The notes under the pieces: generated by a model
Database searches by the model: none
Seen by the model: the letters and a program-made list of their open reading frames with translations, nothing else
What the model was told of the DNA's origin: nothing
From: CBDCNP01 sp965222425
Lineage (GTDB): Bacteria > Acidobacteriota > Vicinamibacteria > Marinacidobacterales > DATDRI01
Length of the DNA: 64,000 nt
Direction of reading: 5' to 3'
Assembly (NCBI GenBank): GCA_965222425.1
Contig: CBDCTW010000022.1
Location: 1,029,280-1,093,279 of the forward strand
Shown here: positions 1 to 8,580 of the stretch, in pieces
Layout: every line of letters begins with the position of its first letter
Position numbering within the stretch: the stretch's first letter is position 1
Program-made: the position numbers and the translations under genes

Positions 1-322
1 TTTCGGTCATTCTCTGAAGCACGTTGTCGGTCCATCCCCCGAGATAACCACTAAACGCCCCCAGGATGGAACCGAACACCATCGCCAAACCCGCAGCAGA
101 GAACGCGAGGAGGAGATCAGTCCGAGCTCCATAAAGGATGCGGGTGAAGATATCCATCCCGAATCCATCGGTCCCAAACCAGTTCTGGGTGGATGGCGGC
201 AACAAACGCTTCGCTGAATCGAGACCGACGGGGTCGTGACTCATGAAGAGCGGACCGAAAATCGCCAATAGGAACAAGAACATCAAGAGCCACACCGAGC
301 GGGATCCGAGAAGTTGGCGCAC
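1..322 (-). CDS. Dipeptide/oligopeptide ABC transporter permease, DppC-like (partial)
   Basis: This is the N-terminal ~107 residues of an inner-membrane permease; the rest lies beyond the left window edge. A hydrophobic first helix (about residues 9-26) is followed by an SHDP segment and the NWFGTDGFGMDIFTRILYG motif typical of DppC/OppC proteins, then a second helix. The start is GTG at 322-320, which overlaps the TAG stop of the upstream DppB-like gene by one base (TAGTG), so the two were translationally coupled. It would form the membrane channel of a peptide importer with DppB. The partner upstream is frameshifted, so the transporter is probably not functional unless those shifts are assembly errors. 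Confidence 0.85.
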   Translation of the reverse strand, partial: MRQLLGSRSVWLLMFLFLLAIFGPLFMSHDPVGLDSAKRLLPPSTQNWFGTDGFGMDIFTRILYGARTDLLLAFSAAGLAMVFGSILGAFSGYLGGWTDNVLQRMTE

Positions 323-1331
323 TAGGCTCGCGTCCTGGGATCGATAAGGAGTTGTAACAAATCGAGAACCAGATAGACGGCGACGTAGATGAGCGCGCTA
401 ACCAAGACGACCCCTTGCACCGCGGCGTAGTCGCTCGCGTTCATGGCCTGAAGAGCGTATAGCCCCATCCCCGGCCAGGAGAAAACGCTTTCCACGAGCA
501 ACCGTTCCACCGAGCAAGAAACCGAAGGAGATGCCGACCATGTTCAGAACCGGCAAGGACCCCAGCCAAAAGGCGCGAAAAATCCACTCGCGGCGCGGCA
601 GTCCCAGCGCACGCGAGGCGATTATGGGATGAGAGCTCAGCGCAGCCGCTCAGGCTGACGCGGATCTGGTTCAAAATGGGGGCCTGGACCGCGAGCGCGA
701 GCGTGAGGCTCGGAAGGATCAAGGTCCGGGCCGCCAACCAGAAGAGCGCAAAGTCTCCCGCTACCAAAGTGTCGATGAGCAGGAGTCCGGTGAAACGAGG
801 GGGCATCGTCGCCAGAGGCAATCGACCCATCGGCGGCGGGAAGAGTTGGAGCCTAAAGAAGAAGACGTAGATCAACATCAACCCCAACCAAAACTGAGGC
901 ACCGCCACTCCGCCGGTGGAGACGATGCGAGCCACGCGATCCCATAGGGTTCGCGCCTTGAGGGCCGCCACGGAACCGAGTGGCAAGGCAATCATCATTG
1001 CCAGGACGAACGAAACCAGCGCGAGCTCGAGCGTAGCGGGAAAACGCTCATAGATATCTCTCGTAACGGGATTGGATGTCGTCCACGCATCCCCCAGGTC
1101 GCCGCGCAGGAGATCTCCCATGTAGATGAAGTACTGTTCGACGATCGGCCTATCGAATCCGTACTTGGCCATCGCTTCTTGGATCGTGGCCTCATCGGCA
1201 CGATTCCCAACGATGAGATAGACGGGATTCCCGGGGAGCAGTCGGGCCACGACGAATGTGACGAGCGTGACGCCCCAGACGACAACGAGCCCGAGGGCTA
1301 GCCGCTGTAAAGCCTGCTGTACGAGTTTCAT
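322..1331 (-). pseudogene. DppB-like ABC transporter permease, two frameshifts
   Basis: The gene starts at ATG 1331 (MKLVQQALQRLALG) and reads as a typical DppB: TM1, an LLPGNP motif, DRPIVEQYFIY, GDLGDAW, and the permease core up to NQIRVSLS. Near 640 the reading frame changes; the expected EAA-loop sequence (ASRALGLPRREWIFRAFWLG) continues in another frame. Near 500 it changes again, to give VESVFSWPGMG and the last helix, ending at 322. Every conserved block is present but spread over three frames, so this was a full-length permease of about 335 residues. Two nearby indels suggest a pseudogene or a poorly resolved assembly spot. The MITE-like element at 1405-1569 sits just upstream, where the promoter should be. 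Confidence 0.8.
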
Positions 1332-1404
1332 CCGTTGAGCACCCGACTCTTGAATGTCGACACGTCCTCGGGGGATCGAGTACGATCGCCTCCGGGTCGG
1401 TGGC

Positions 1405-1569
1405 TTAGTGCCCTGTATCAGTAATTCGTCACCTAAATCTCGGCCCCTTTTGCGCGCTGGCTTCGTTGTGGCTCCTTGAAATATCCAGATATGACGTCGT
1501 CGCCACGCCTCGCCAGCCCACAAAATGGCCTCGAGCTTTAGGCAACGATCTACTGATACAGGACACCAA
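1405..1569. mobile_element. MITE-like non-coding palindromic element
   Basis: About 165 bp with terminal inverted repeats: TTAGTGCCCTGTATCAGTA at 1405-1423 matches the reverse complement of 1551-1569 with two mismatches. Inner arms also pair: 1442-1461 (GGCCCCTTTTGCGCGCTGGC) with 1512-1530, and the TTGTGGC / GCCACG segments nearer the centre. The whole element can therefore fold into one long imperfect hairpin around ATATCCAGATAT. It has no coding capacity. This is the architecture of a miniature inverted-repeat transposable element. No target duplication is obvious. The IS family that would mobilise it is not recognised. Confidence 0.6.
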
Positions 1570-1621
1570 GTTATCAGATCGACCCGGTGAATCCACTTCG
1601 ACTTAGCGCAGGTACGAGACC

Positions 1622-1744
1622 ATGAGCAAATGTCGCATCGCAGTAGACATCGGTGGCACTTTCACGGACCTGGTGATGCTGGCGGAAGACGGCCAGCTGC
1701 GGGTCGCCAAGGTTCCCTCGACGCCGAAGCCACCAAGAAGCTAA
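1622..1744 (+). pseudogene. HyuA-like hydantoinase/oxoprolinase N-terminal fragment
   Basis: ATG at 1622 opens a 40-codon frame that begins MSKCRIAVDIGGTFTDLVML, the phosphate-binding N-terminus of the hydantoinase A / N-methylhydantoinase / 5-oxoprolinase family (normally about 680 residues). The frame ends at TAA 1742-1744, right where a GGGGTCAGA repeat begins. The remaining 95 percent of the gene is absent, so this is a relic cut off at a repeat or deletion junction. Confidence 0.75.
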
Positions 1745-1748
1745 GAAG

Positions 1749-1861
1749 TTAACCGGGGTCAGATCCACTTTTATCACAACGCTCGGATCCAAAATTGTGC
1801 GTGGCGTGCACAAAACTGGATCAGGCCCATGTAATAAAACGGGGTCTGACCCCTGTTACTT
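1749..1861. repeat. REP-like repeat with GGGGTCAGA / GGGGTCTGACCCC arms
   Basis: The left arm AACCGGGGTCAGATCC (1751-1766) and the right arm GGGGTCTGACCCC (about 1840-1852) form an interrupted palindrome, with internal pairing between GGATCC/TGGATC segments. GGGGTCAGA-type palindromes are commonly seen as REP/IS200-like repeats in many bacteria (recalled, not searched). The element separates the HyuA relic from the S9 peptidase, and its right end supplies the TAA stop of that gene (1856-1858), so the last codons of the peptidase may have been altered by the insertion. Confidence 0.5.
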
Positions 1862-4027
1862 AAGGTAGCGGTCGAAATGCTCGGCTAATCTCGTCATTCC
1901 AAACCGGGCGTTGTAATCCTTGGCGGTCCATTCGTGGGGAGAATTCGGTATCACCACGAACTCGAAGTCCTTTCCCAGCTTCATGAGCTTCTCGGCAAGC
2001 GCGATCGAGTCCTTGAACAAAACGACACTGTCCTCCATCCCGTGAATGATCATCAAGTGATCCTCCAGGTCCTCGCCGTAGCTATAAGCGGAGACTTTCT
2101 TGTAGACCTCTGGATGAGTGTTCGGTCGCCCGGCGACGTTCACCTGCCCGGTCATGGCATGCCAGACATTTGTTGCGGGGGCACTGGCCACGCCCGCTTT
2201 GTAGACGCCGGGTTTCTTGAAGAGGCTCATCGCCGTCATCAACCCGCCATAACTACTTCCCCACATGCCGACGCGCTCCGTGTCCGCGTAGGGCAACGTC
2301 TTCAGATACTCGACACCGCTATAGAGATCCTCGATGTCGATGCCTCCGTAATCCCGAATCAGAGCCTCCCGAAAGGGGCGGCCGTGGCCGACGCTCCCCC
2401 GTGTGTCCACTTGAAAGACGATGTAGCCTCCTTCGAGGACGAAATACTGCTGGATCAGACTGTAGAGTCCGCGGAATATTTGTCGATCCCCCCATCGCTT
2501 CCGCACCGAATTCGGGTAGACCGGCCCGAGAATGACGGGATGCTTCTTCGACTTATCCAGGTTGGGCGGCTCCAGGAGACGACCATGGAGCGTCACGCCG
2601 TCGAGATGACTCTTGAAGGTGACGTACCGCGGCTCGACCCAGTCGTATTGCGCGAACTCCGCAGGAGGGGAATTCGTGATGCGGCGCTCCGCGGAAGTGC
2701 CTTCGGAGTCGGCGATGTAGAGCTCGGTTGGCGTCATGTCGCTCGAGTGAAGGAGCGCCACCTTCGACCCGTCCGGAGACGGGTACGGATGATGGACACC
2801 GGGAGTCGACGTGATCTTGCGGATGTCTCCTCCATCCTCGCTCATCCGGTAGACGTGTCGCTCGTACGGACTCTCCTGGGTGGACACGAAAAAGACTTCT
2901 TTGGTGTCAGGCGAGGACCACAAGAAGGCCGTACCCGACTCTCCGACGACGCTCCAATCGCCCGTAGTGAGCCGCTTCGCATCCCCCCCACCGGCTAAGT
3001 CGAGTGAGTACAAATGGTGCCGACCCTCTTTGTCGGAGATGAAAACGATTCCCTCGCCATCGCTTTGCCACGTCGAGCTCCACGCTGATGAAACTCGTGT
3101 CGCGCGGTAATCGTGCCAGACTTCTCGCAGGGAGCCATCTTCGGGATTCGCGAGGAAGAGCCAGCGGTCTTCGGCATTTAGCGGAGACTGATCGATCAGC
3201 AACTGATTGCCATCGGGGGACCACGCGAAGTTGGCGACGCGGCGATCCGTATTGTCGGGAAGGTTCAACTTCTGTAGCTTGCCGGTCCGAACCGCGTAAA
3301 CGGCCAGATCGCGCACGTGGTCGTTGTCCCCAGGGTAGTCGCGGCGCACCCGATTGGCCACGGTTTCCTCCCCCAAGTAGTTGGGAATGATGATCTCCCG
3401 CACCCAGCTCCGGTCATCGATATGGAGCGCAATGTAGCGGCCATCGGGCGACCACCGGTAACGGCTCACCTCGACGTCGGGGCGAGAAAAACCCGAACCG
3501 CAACAGGTATTCAGGAGAGAGTTCCCAATCTTGGGTTTCGCCACCCGCGTCGCACGAACCAGCTCCTCCTCGTGATTCCATAGCCAGAGGTCGCCGTCTT
3601 TGATGAAAGACAAGAACTTGCTGTCCGGCGAGAAGGCGAGAGCCCGACCGGAAGCGCCTAACGGCTTCAGACCGCTGCCATCCACGTCAATTCGGTAGAG
3701 GCTGCCCCCGGAAACCACAATGAGACGCTTCCCGTTGGGCGTCCAGACGGCTTGCGACACACCGGCATCGCCGAAATCGGTGACCCGCCGGGGCTCGGCT
3801 TCACCGCTGGCACTGGCCACCCAGACGTCCCGCGCCGTTTGCGCTTTGTCGTTCCACAAGAACGCGAGCCGCGACCCATCGGGCGACCAGGTGGGCCGCA
3901 CGGGCGACGTACCACTCAGGTAGGGTGGCGACGTGATGCGCTCGATGGTGAGCTCTTGCGCCGGCAGCGCCCCCCCCACCACCGCGAACGCCATAGTCAG
4001 AAACATCAATCTCTGCAGACCCGCCAT
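1856..4027 (-). CDS. Exported S9 family peptidase (prolyl oligopeptidase/DPP IV type) #1
   Basis: A 723-residue serine peptidase that would cleave peptides in the periplasm or outside the cell. A signal peptide (about residues 1-24, ending ALPAQE) precedes a PD40/WD40-like propeller (about 35-430, with repeated WSPDG/FSPDS motifs) and a C-terminal alpha/beta-hydrolase domain. The catalytic triad is visible: Ser in GSSYGG (~590), Asp in IIHGMEDSV and His in NSPHEW. The ATG at 4027 was preferred to the TTG two codons upstream because GGAGG lies at the right distance. It is closest by eye to S9 #4 (42712-45063): they share NTCCG, the cysteine pair in the propeller, and the GQVNVAGRPNTHPEVY stretch. 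It is divergent from the Nramp-like gene. Confidence 0.93.
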   Translation of the reverse strand: MAGLQRLMFLTMAFAVVGGALPAQELTIERITSPPYLSGTSPVRPTWSPDGSRLAFLWNDKAQTARDVWVASASGEAEPRRVTDFGDAGVSQAVWTPNGKRLIVVSGGSLYRIDVDGSGLKPLGASGRALAFSPDSKFLSFIKDGDLWLWNHEEELVRATRVAKPKIGNSLLNTCCGSGFSRPDVEVSRYRWSPDGRYIALHIDDRSWVREIIIPNYLGEETVANRVRRDYPGDNDHVRDLAVYAVRTGKLQKLNLPDNTDRRVANFAWSPDGNQLLIDQSPLNAEDRWLFLANPEDGSLREVWHDYRATRVSSAWSSTWQSDGEGIVFISDKEGRHHLYSLDLAGGGDAKRLTTGDWSVVGESGTAFLWSSPDTKEVFFVSTQESPYERHVYRMSEDGGDIRKITSTPGVHHPYPSPDGSKVALLHSSDMTPTELYIADSEGTSAERRITNSPPAEFAQYDWVEPRYVTFKSHLDGVTLHGRLLEPPNLDKSKKHPVILGPVYPNSVRKRWGDRQIFRGLYSLIQQYFVLEGGYIVFQVDTRGSVGHGRPFREALIRDYGGIDIEDLYSGVEYLKTLPYADTERVGMWGSSYGGLMTAMSLFKKPGVYKAGVASAPATNVWHAMTGQVNVAGRPNTHPEVYKKVSAYSYGEDLEDHLMIIHGMEDSVVLFKDSIALAEKLMKLGKDFEFVVIPNSPHEWTAKDYNARFGMTRLAEHFDRYLK

Positions 4028-4120
4028 GATCAACCTCCTCCCAACCGGTTTCGACGCCCGTATCTTACATCGGTTCCTTGTTTTGTGGACTTGTCAAATG
4101 GAATCTGTTAAAGAGGGCAG

Positions 4121-5539
4121 ATGTTTCCCGACGTTCCCCGAGCTCTCCTCTCCAAGAATCCACTGCGGCACCTCAAGTTCTATGGCCCCGGTGCGATCGT
4201 CGCCTCCGTCACCATCGGAGGAGGCGAGACGGTCTTCGCTTCGCGAGGAGGCACTATTTTCGGCTACGCGCTCTTATGGTGCTTCGTTCTGGGTGGAGTC
4301 CTGAAAGGAATCCAGGTCTATTCCACCATGCGCGTCATGACGCTGACCGGCCTCCATCCGGTGGATTATTGGGTCCGCATGAAAGGGCCTCGAGCCTGGT
4401 TCCCCTTCCTCATGATCGTCGTCAGTTTGATAACGATCCCCAGCATGTTCTCCGCCCTTCCGAAGTTCCTTGCCACCCTCATCGTGTCCCTGTTCGAAGT
4501 CAGAACCGAACGGTACGAAGACACCCTGAACCTATTGGCGAGCGCGATTCTCATCGGCTGTGCGGTCCTGGCACTCCGAAGCTCCTATCGAGCCCTCGAG
4601 TGGACCATGACCGCCATCTCGTTCTTGTTCGCCGCCTTCATCGTGGCGGCCTTTCTCGCCGTCCGACCCGACACGTTGGCTATCCTCAAGGGCGTGTTCC
4701 TTATCTCGGTGCCCGACTACCCGGATTGGATTCGAGAGACTTACCCCGCCATCGCGGCGCGGCCTCCATGGTTGGAGATCCTGACTGCCGCCGGGATCAT
4801 CGGTGGTAACGCCGTCGACTACACCGCCTACCTGAGTTTTATTCGCGAGAAACGCTGGGGCCTCGCGAGCCCGACGTCTTCGGGCACACCGATCGAGAAT
4901 CCTCCATCCCCCGCCGCCGAGGATGTTACCAAGGGGATGAATTGGCTGCGAGCGCCGCGTTTGGATACGCTAGTTTCCTTTGGATTCGTCACCCTCTTCA
5001 CCGTGGTCTTTCTCGTGCTCGGAGCTGAGCTTCTCGCGCCCGAACGTGCGGTGCCTGAGGGACCGGCCCTACTGACCGTGCAAGCGCGCTTCATGACGGA
5101 GCTTCATCCGTCGTTTTTTCCCCTTTACGTTATCGGAATCATCATGGTCTTCTTCGGCACCATTTATGGAGCGATGGAGCTTCACACGCGCGCCTTGTTC
5201 GAATGCGGGCGAGTGACCTACCCGAAGCTAGCGGACAGTCTTAGCCGGCCTCTCCGAAGTTTTAGGCTCTTCGTTGTCATCTACGCGGTCTCGAGTGGCC
5301 TGCTCCTCATCTGGAGCGGTTGGGACCCGGTCGCCATCCTGACACCGTCGGTTCTTCTCGGTGGCCTCCTCGCGGCGGGTATGTGGTGTTTCACGATGTT
5401 GTGGGTCGACCACCGCTTCTTGCCCGCCGCGTTCAGAATGGGAAGTGCACTCAAGCTCGCCCTCTGGGTTTCTGCCATTTTATTGTTCGGGGCCGGAGTG
5501 ACCTCCTGCTACTATTACGTCCTCTCGTTTTTCCAATAG
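4121..5539 (+). CDS. Divergent Nramp-like multipass membrane protein
   Basis: A 472-residue polytopic inner-membrane protein with about 11 predicted helices. The N-terminus (YGPGAIVASVT...FGYALLW) matches the Nramp metal-transporter TM1 layout. The canonical DPGN metal site reads GGGE here, and the TM6 MPH signature is replaced by AVD in GGNAVDYTAYLSF. It therefore belongs to the Nramp fold, but the Mn/Fe site is not conserved and the substrate cannot be assigned. AAGAGGGCAG precedes ATG 4121. It ends 9 nt before the luciferase-like gene, so 4121-7797 looks like one operon (Nramp-like, LLM oxidoreductase, MFS). Confidence 0.8.
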   Translation: MFPDVPRALLSKNPLRHLKFYGPGAIVASVTIGGGETVFASRGGTIFGYALLWCFVLGGVLKGIQVYSTMRVMTLTGLHPVDYWVRMKGPRAWFPFLMIVVSLITIPSMFSALPKFLATLIVSLFEVRTERYEDTLNLLASAILIGCAVLALRSSYRALEWTMTAISFLFAAFIVAAFLAVRPDTLAILKGVFLISVPDYPDWIRETYPAIAARPPWLEILTAAGIIGGNAVDYTAYLSFIREKRWGLASPTSSGTPIENPPSPAAEDVTKGMNWLRAPRLDTLVSFGFVTLFTVVFLVLGAELLAPERAVPEGPALLTVQARFMTELHPSFFPLYVIGIIMVFFGTIYGAMELHTRALFECGRVTYPKLADSLSRPLRSFRLFVVIYAVSSGLLLIWSGWDPVAILTPSVLLGGLLAAGMWCFTMLWVDHRFLPAAFRMGSALKLALWVSAILLFGAGVTSCYYYVLSFFQ

Positions 5540-5548
5540 AGGTGTGAG

Positions 5549-6538
5549 ATGGATTTCGGTATTCAGTTCTCTCAGCCGGCTGTCTTGGGGGCGCCACCCG
5601 CCACCGCCATGAAGGGATATCTCGGCCTGATCGAGCTTGCTTCAAAGCACGGCTTTCGCTCGTTCTGGTCGGGACAGCACTTCATGGCCGGCAAGTATCT
5701 TTTGTTTCAGCCTCTCACGCTCGCGGCGCGGGCCGCGGCGGCTGCGCCCGGGATGCAAATGGGGACATCGGTTCTCCTTCTCCCCATGCTGAACCCGGTA
5801 GACGTTGCCGAGCACGGGGCCACCGTGGACGCCATCACCAACGGTGGCTTCATCCTCGGAGCCGCACTCGGCTATCGCGATGAGGAGTTCGCCGCGGCAG
5901 GCATCCGCAAGGAAGACGTCATCGAGCGTTTCGAGGAATCGATCGAAGTCATACGGCACCTCTGGGAGGAAGCGCCGGCTAACTTTTCAGGCACCCACTT
6001 CAAGATCGACAACGCGACCATCAACCCGGCACCTACTCAGAAGCCGAGACCGCCGATCTTGATCGGCGCCTATGCTCTGCGGGCCGTCAAGAGGGCGGGG
6101 CGGATCTCCGACGGCTGGATCATCCCACCCGAGCTCTTCGCTTCCCTCCTGCAAAAACGATTCGAGCTCTTTCGAGAATCCGTCGAGTCCCATCGGACCC
6201 CAGGGACCATCGCCATGATGAGGGCCTTCCATACGAGCCACGACCCGACTGAAAGGCAAGCGGTCGAAGAGCTCCTCGGAGCTCACTTCCAGAGGAAGCG
6301 TGACTGGGGGATTCTCAAAGGAGAGGAGGTCACCAAGACCACTGCCCTCGATCACGCCCGCGAAGCCGCCATCATCGGAGACCCGGAAGCGTGCATCCGT
6401 AAGATCGAAGCCTATCGAAATCGCTACCGCCCCGAGCACCTCATCCTGCTGATGGGCTTCCACGGCATCAGCGCCGAAAGCCTCGAGAGGTCGATCAAGA
6501 TAGCGGGCGAAGAGATCATCCCCCACTTCCGGACATGA
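5549..6538 (+). CDS. LLM-class (luciferase-like) flavin-dependent oxidoreductase
   Basis: A 329-residue cytosolic TIM-barrel protein of the bacterial luciferase / F420- or FMN-dependent family. Typical features are the N-terminal FGIQFSQP strand, FWSGQHF, the GTSVLLLPMLNPVDVAEHGATVD block, GAALGYRDEEF and the RPPILIGAYALRAVKRAGRISDGW nucleotide/phosphate region. It would oxidise a small organic substrate using reduced flavin or F420; the substrate is unknown. GAGGTG precedes ATG 5549. Its TGA overlaps the ATG of the MFS gene (ATGA), so both are co-translated and the transporter may move its substrate or product. The last 12 codons of a lost second copy survive at 14288-14326. Confidence 0.88.
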   Translation: MDFGIQFSQPAVLGAPPATAMKGYLGLIELASKHGFRSFWSGQHFMAGKYLLFQPLTLAARAAAAAPGMQMGTSVLLLPMLNPVDVAEHGATVDAITNGGFILGAALGYRDEEFAAAGIRKEDVIERFEESIEVIRHLWEEAPANFSGTHFKIDNATINPAPTQKPRPPILIGAYALRAVKRAGRISDGWIIPPELFASLLQKRFELFRESVESHRTPGTIAMMRAFHTSHDPTERQAVEELLGAHFQRKRDWGILKGEEVTKTTALDHAREAAIIGDPEACIRKIEAYRNRYRPEHLILLMGFHGISAESLERSIKIAGEEIIPHFRT

Positions 6539-7797
6539 GCGACAAGTTCTTCTACGGATGGTGGATCGTCGTCGCCGCCGCCGTCGGCCTCTTCATGTCT
6601 TCCAGTCCCATCGTCACTTATACCTTCGGCGTGTTCCTCATCCAGCTGAGCGGCGAGTTCGATTGGACGCGCGGGCAGATCTCGCTGGCTTTTTCTCTAT
6701 CCATGTTGGCGTTTGCCGTGGCGCAGCCCTTTGTCGGCCGCATCCTCGATCGGTTCGGCGCCCGAAGGGTCATCGTCCCCGCGGTGCTCGTTTTCGGCGC
6801 GAGCTTCGCGTCGTTATCGCTCCTGACTTCGCAGCTTACCCACCTCTACGCCGTCTTCTTAGTCATGGGGGTGGTGGGCGGTGGCACGACGTCGATCGCC
6901 TACTTCGGAGTTCTCAGTCGATGGTTCGTAAAACGCCACGGCATCGCGCTCGGACTCGCGCTCGCGGGTAATGGGCTGAGCGCCTTCATGATGCCGTCCC
7001 TGGCGCAGTTCCTCGTGGATAGCGTCGGCTGGCGCCAAGCCTATTTGGCGCTCGGGCTCATGACCGTCGTGGTGAGCATCCCGATCGTCGCGCTTCTACT
7101 GCGCGACAGCCCAGAGGCGATGGGGTTGGAGCCCGACGGCCACCCACCGACAGACTCCCAATCGAAGAGTCCCCCCGAGGAACCTTCGTCACCGATGGGT
7201 GGGATGAGAGGGATGAGCGGGCGAGAAGCGCTCCGCACCTCGACCTTTTGGGTCATCGTGATCCCTTTTCTTCTCATGTCGACGGCCCTCGTAGGTTGCA
7301 TGACGCACTTGGTGCCGATGCTGACCGATCGTGGGGTCGCGATCCAGACTGCAGCCTTTGCGACGTCTGTCATGGGCGGAGCCACGATGATAGGGCGGAT
7401 CACCATCGGCTACTTGCTCGATCGTTTCTTCGCGCCCCGGGTGGCGATGACATTTTTCGCCGTCGCGCTATTCGGCATCTTTCTCCTGTGGAGCGAGGCG
7501 ACCGGTGCCTTGGCATTTCTGGGTGCGTTCGTCATCGGCTTCGCGGCAAGTGCCGACACCACGCTCCCCTACTTGGTAACGAAGTTTTTCGGCCTCAAGA
7601 CGTTCGGAGAGATCTACGGCCTGGTGGTAGCGTGCAACGTGATGGGCTGGATGGCTGGCCCGGTGATCCTGGGATTCGCTTTCGACTGGATGGGATCGTA
7701 CCGAACGATGCTCGGGGCGTTAATGGTCGTGCTTCTGGTGGCGATCGGCCTGATGGGGCTTTTGGCGTCACGACGCCCCGTGGAGACGAACGGTTAA
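6535..7797 (+). CDS. MFS transporter, monocarboxylate/oxalate-formate antiporter-like, copy 1
   Basis: A 420-residue 12-helix transporter. It starts MSDKFFYGWWIVVAAAVGLF, a start typical of the MCT/OFA branch of the major facilitator superfamily. The RILDRFGARRV motif after TM2 and YLLDRFFAPRV after TM8 correspond to the loop 2-3 and 8-9 motifs. A hydrophilic loop (about residues 195-225) links the halves. It overlaps the upstream oxidoreductase stop by 4 nt. An almost identical paralogue lies at 14323-15564. Substrates of this branch are usually carboxylates; the actual one is unknown. Confidence 0.88.
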   Translation: MSDKFFYGWWIVVAAAVGLFMSSSPIVTYTFGVFLIQLSGEFDWTRGQISLAFSLSMLAFAVAQPFVGRILDRFGARRVIVPAVLVFGASFASLSLLTSQLTHLYAVFLVMGVVGGGTTSIAYFGVLSRWFVKRHGIALGLALAGNGLSAFMMPSLAQFLVDSVGWRQAYLALGLMTVVVSIPIVALLLRDSPEAMGLEPDGHPPTDSQSKSPPEEPSSPMGGMRGMSGREALRTSTFWVIVIPFLLMSTALVGCMTHLVPMLTDRGVAIQTAAFATSVMGGATMIGRITIGYLLDRFFAPRVAMTFFAVALFGIFLLWSEATGALAFLGAFVIGFAASADTTLPYLVTKFFGLKTFGEIYGLVVACNVMGWMAGPVILGFAFDWMGSYRTMLGALMVVLLVAIGLMGLLASRRPVETNG

Positions 7798-7810
7798 TCC
7801 GTAGGTAGCC

Positions 7811-7829
7811 GTCCTTCCTTGCGAAGGAC
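7811..7829. terminator. Small hairpin after the MFS gene
   Basis: GTCCTTC (7811-7817) pairs perfectly with GAAGGAC (7823-7829) around a 5-nt loop, 13 bp after the MFS stop. It lacks a clear T-tract, so it is at best a weak terminator or RNA-stabilising hairpin. Confidence 0.3.
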
Positions 7830-7874
7830 TAGAATGTCTCACCCGTCGTTCAGCCTCTTCTCAAGGAGCTCGCC

Positions 7875-8580
7875 ATGAACGGAAGTCGTCTCGTCATCGT
7901 AATAGTTTTGGCCGTGTTCTCAAGGGCCGTCCCGCTCTACGCTCAATTTGGCACGAACTACGCCGCCGCGAAGCACGGCGGTAATTACATGCACAACTTC
8001 TACTTTCCGCCGGCACCGAGCTCGACGCCGTGGGCGCCGGATTGGTCGCCCGACGGTGAGTGGATCGCGGTCGCCATGAGCGGCTCCATCTGAAAAGTCG
8101 ACCCGAAGACCGGCCAAGCGTGGGAGCTGACGTACAACGAGAAATACCATTCGCTTCCGGATATCTCGCCCGACGGCAAGTGACTCGTATACACCCGTCC
8201 CGTCCACAACGGTCAATGGGCGGGAGACGCAATCGCGATCACCAAAGACAATAACTACGGCAACGACCGCTTGTACTTCGGACCGTGGGACATGGCGATC
8301 ACGCCGACTTGGCTTCCGGACGGCCGTGAGCTTCTGATCGTTTCGAACCGCAACGTGCCATTGGGCTCGGGGAACGTCCTACGGGTGCCGGTGGCGGCGG
8401 ATGGGGTCGAAGAAGCGCAAACGGTGTTGTCGGAGCAGACGCTCTACCGCACGCGGCCGGACGTCTCGCTCGACGGCAAGCGTTTCATCTACGCGTCGAC
8501 CGGAGGCTCGGCGGATCAGTTCACGAATCTCTACGTGCAGCCAACGGTGGGCGGTGAGCCCTACAAGATGACATTTTTGA
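7875..8580 (+). pseudogene. TolB/PD40 propeller protein N-terminus, two nonsense codons, truncated by IS-1
   Basis: A signal peptide (MNGSRLVIVIVLAVFSRAVPLYAQ) is followed by PD40 propeller repeats (WAPDWSPDGEWIAVAM, DISPDGK, PTWLPDGRELLIV, VSLDGKRFIYAST). The frame is continuous but broken by TGA at 8091-8093 (GSI*KVDPKTG) and at 8181-8183 (SPDGK*LVYT). Both sites are invariably Trp in such repeats, so each is a TGG to TGA change. The sequence then runs into the IS-1 end at about 8580. The layout resembles the N-terminal propeller of ~1000-residue exported propeller-amidohydrolase proteins (recalled family), whose hydrolase half would be lost here. Non-functional. Confidence 0.85.

Noticed and set aside
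1332..1523. N-terminal extension of the DppB-like permease to 1523
   Set aside because: The extra residues are translated from the MITE-like element; MKLVQQALQRL at 1331 is the normal start.
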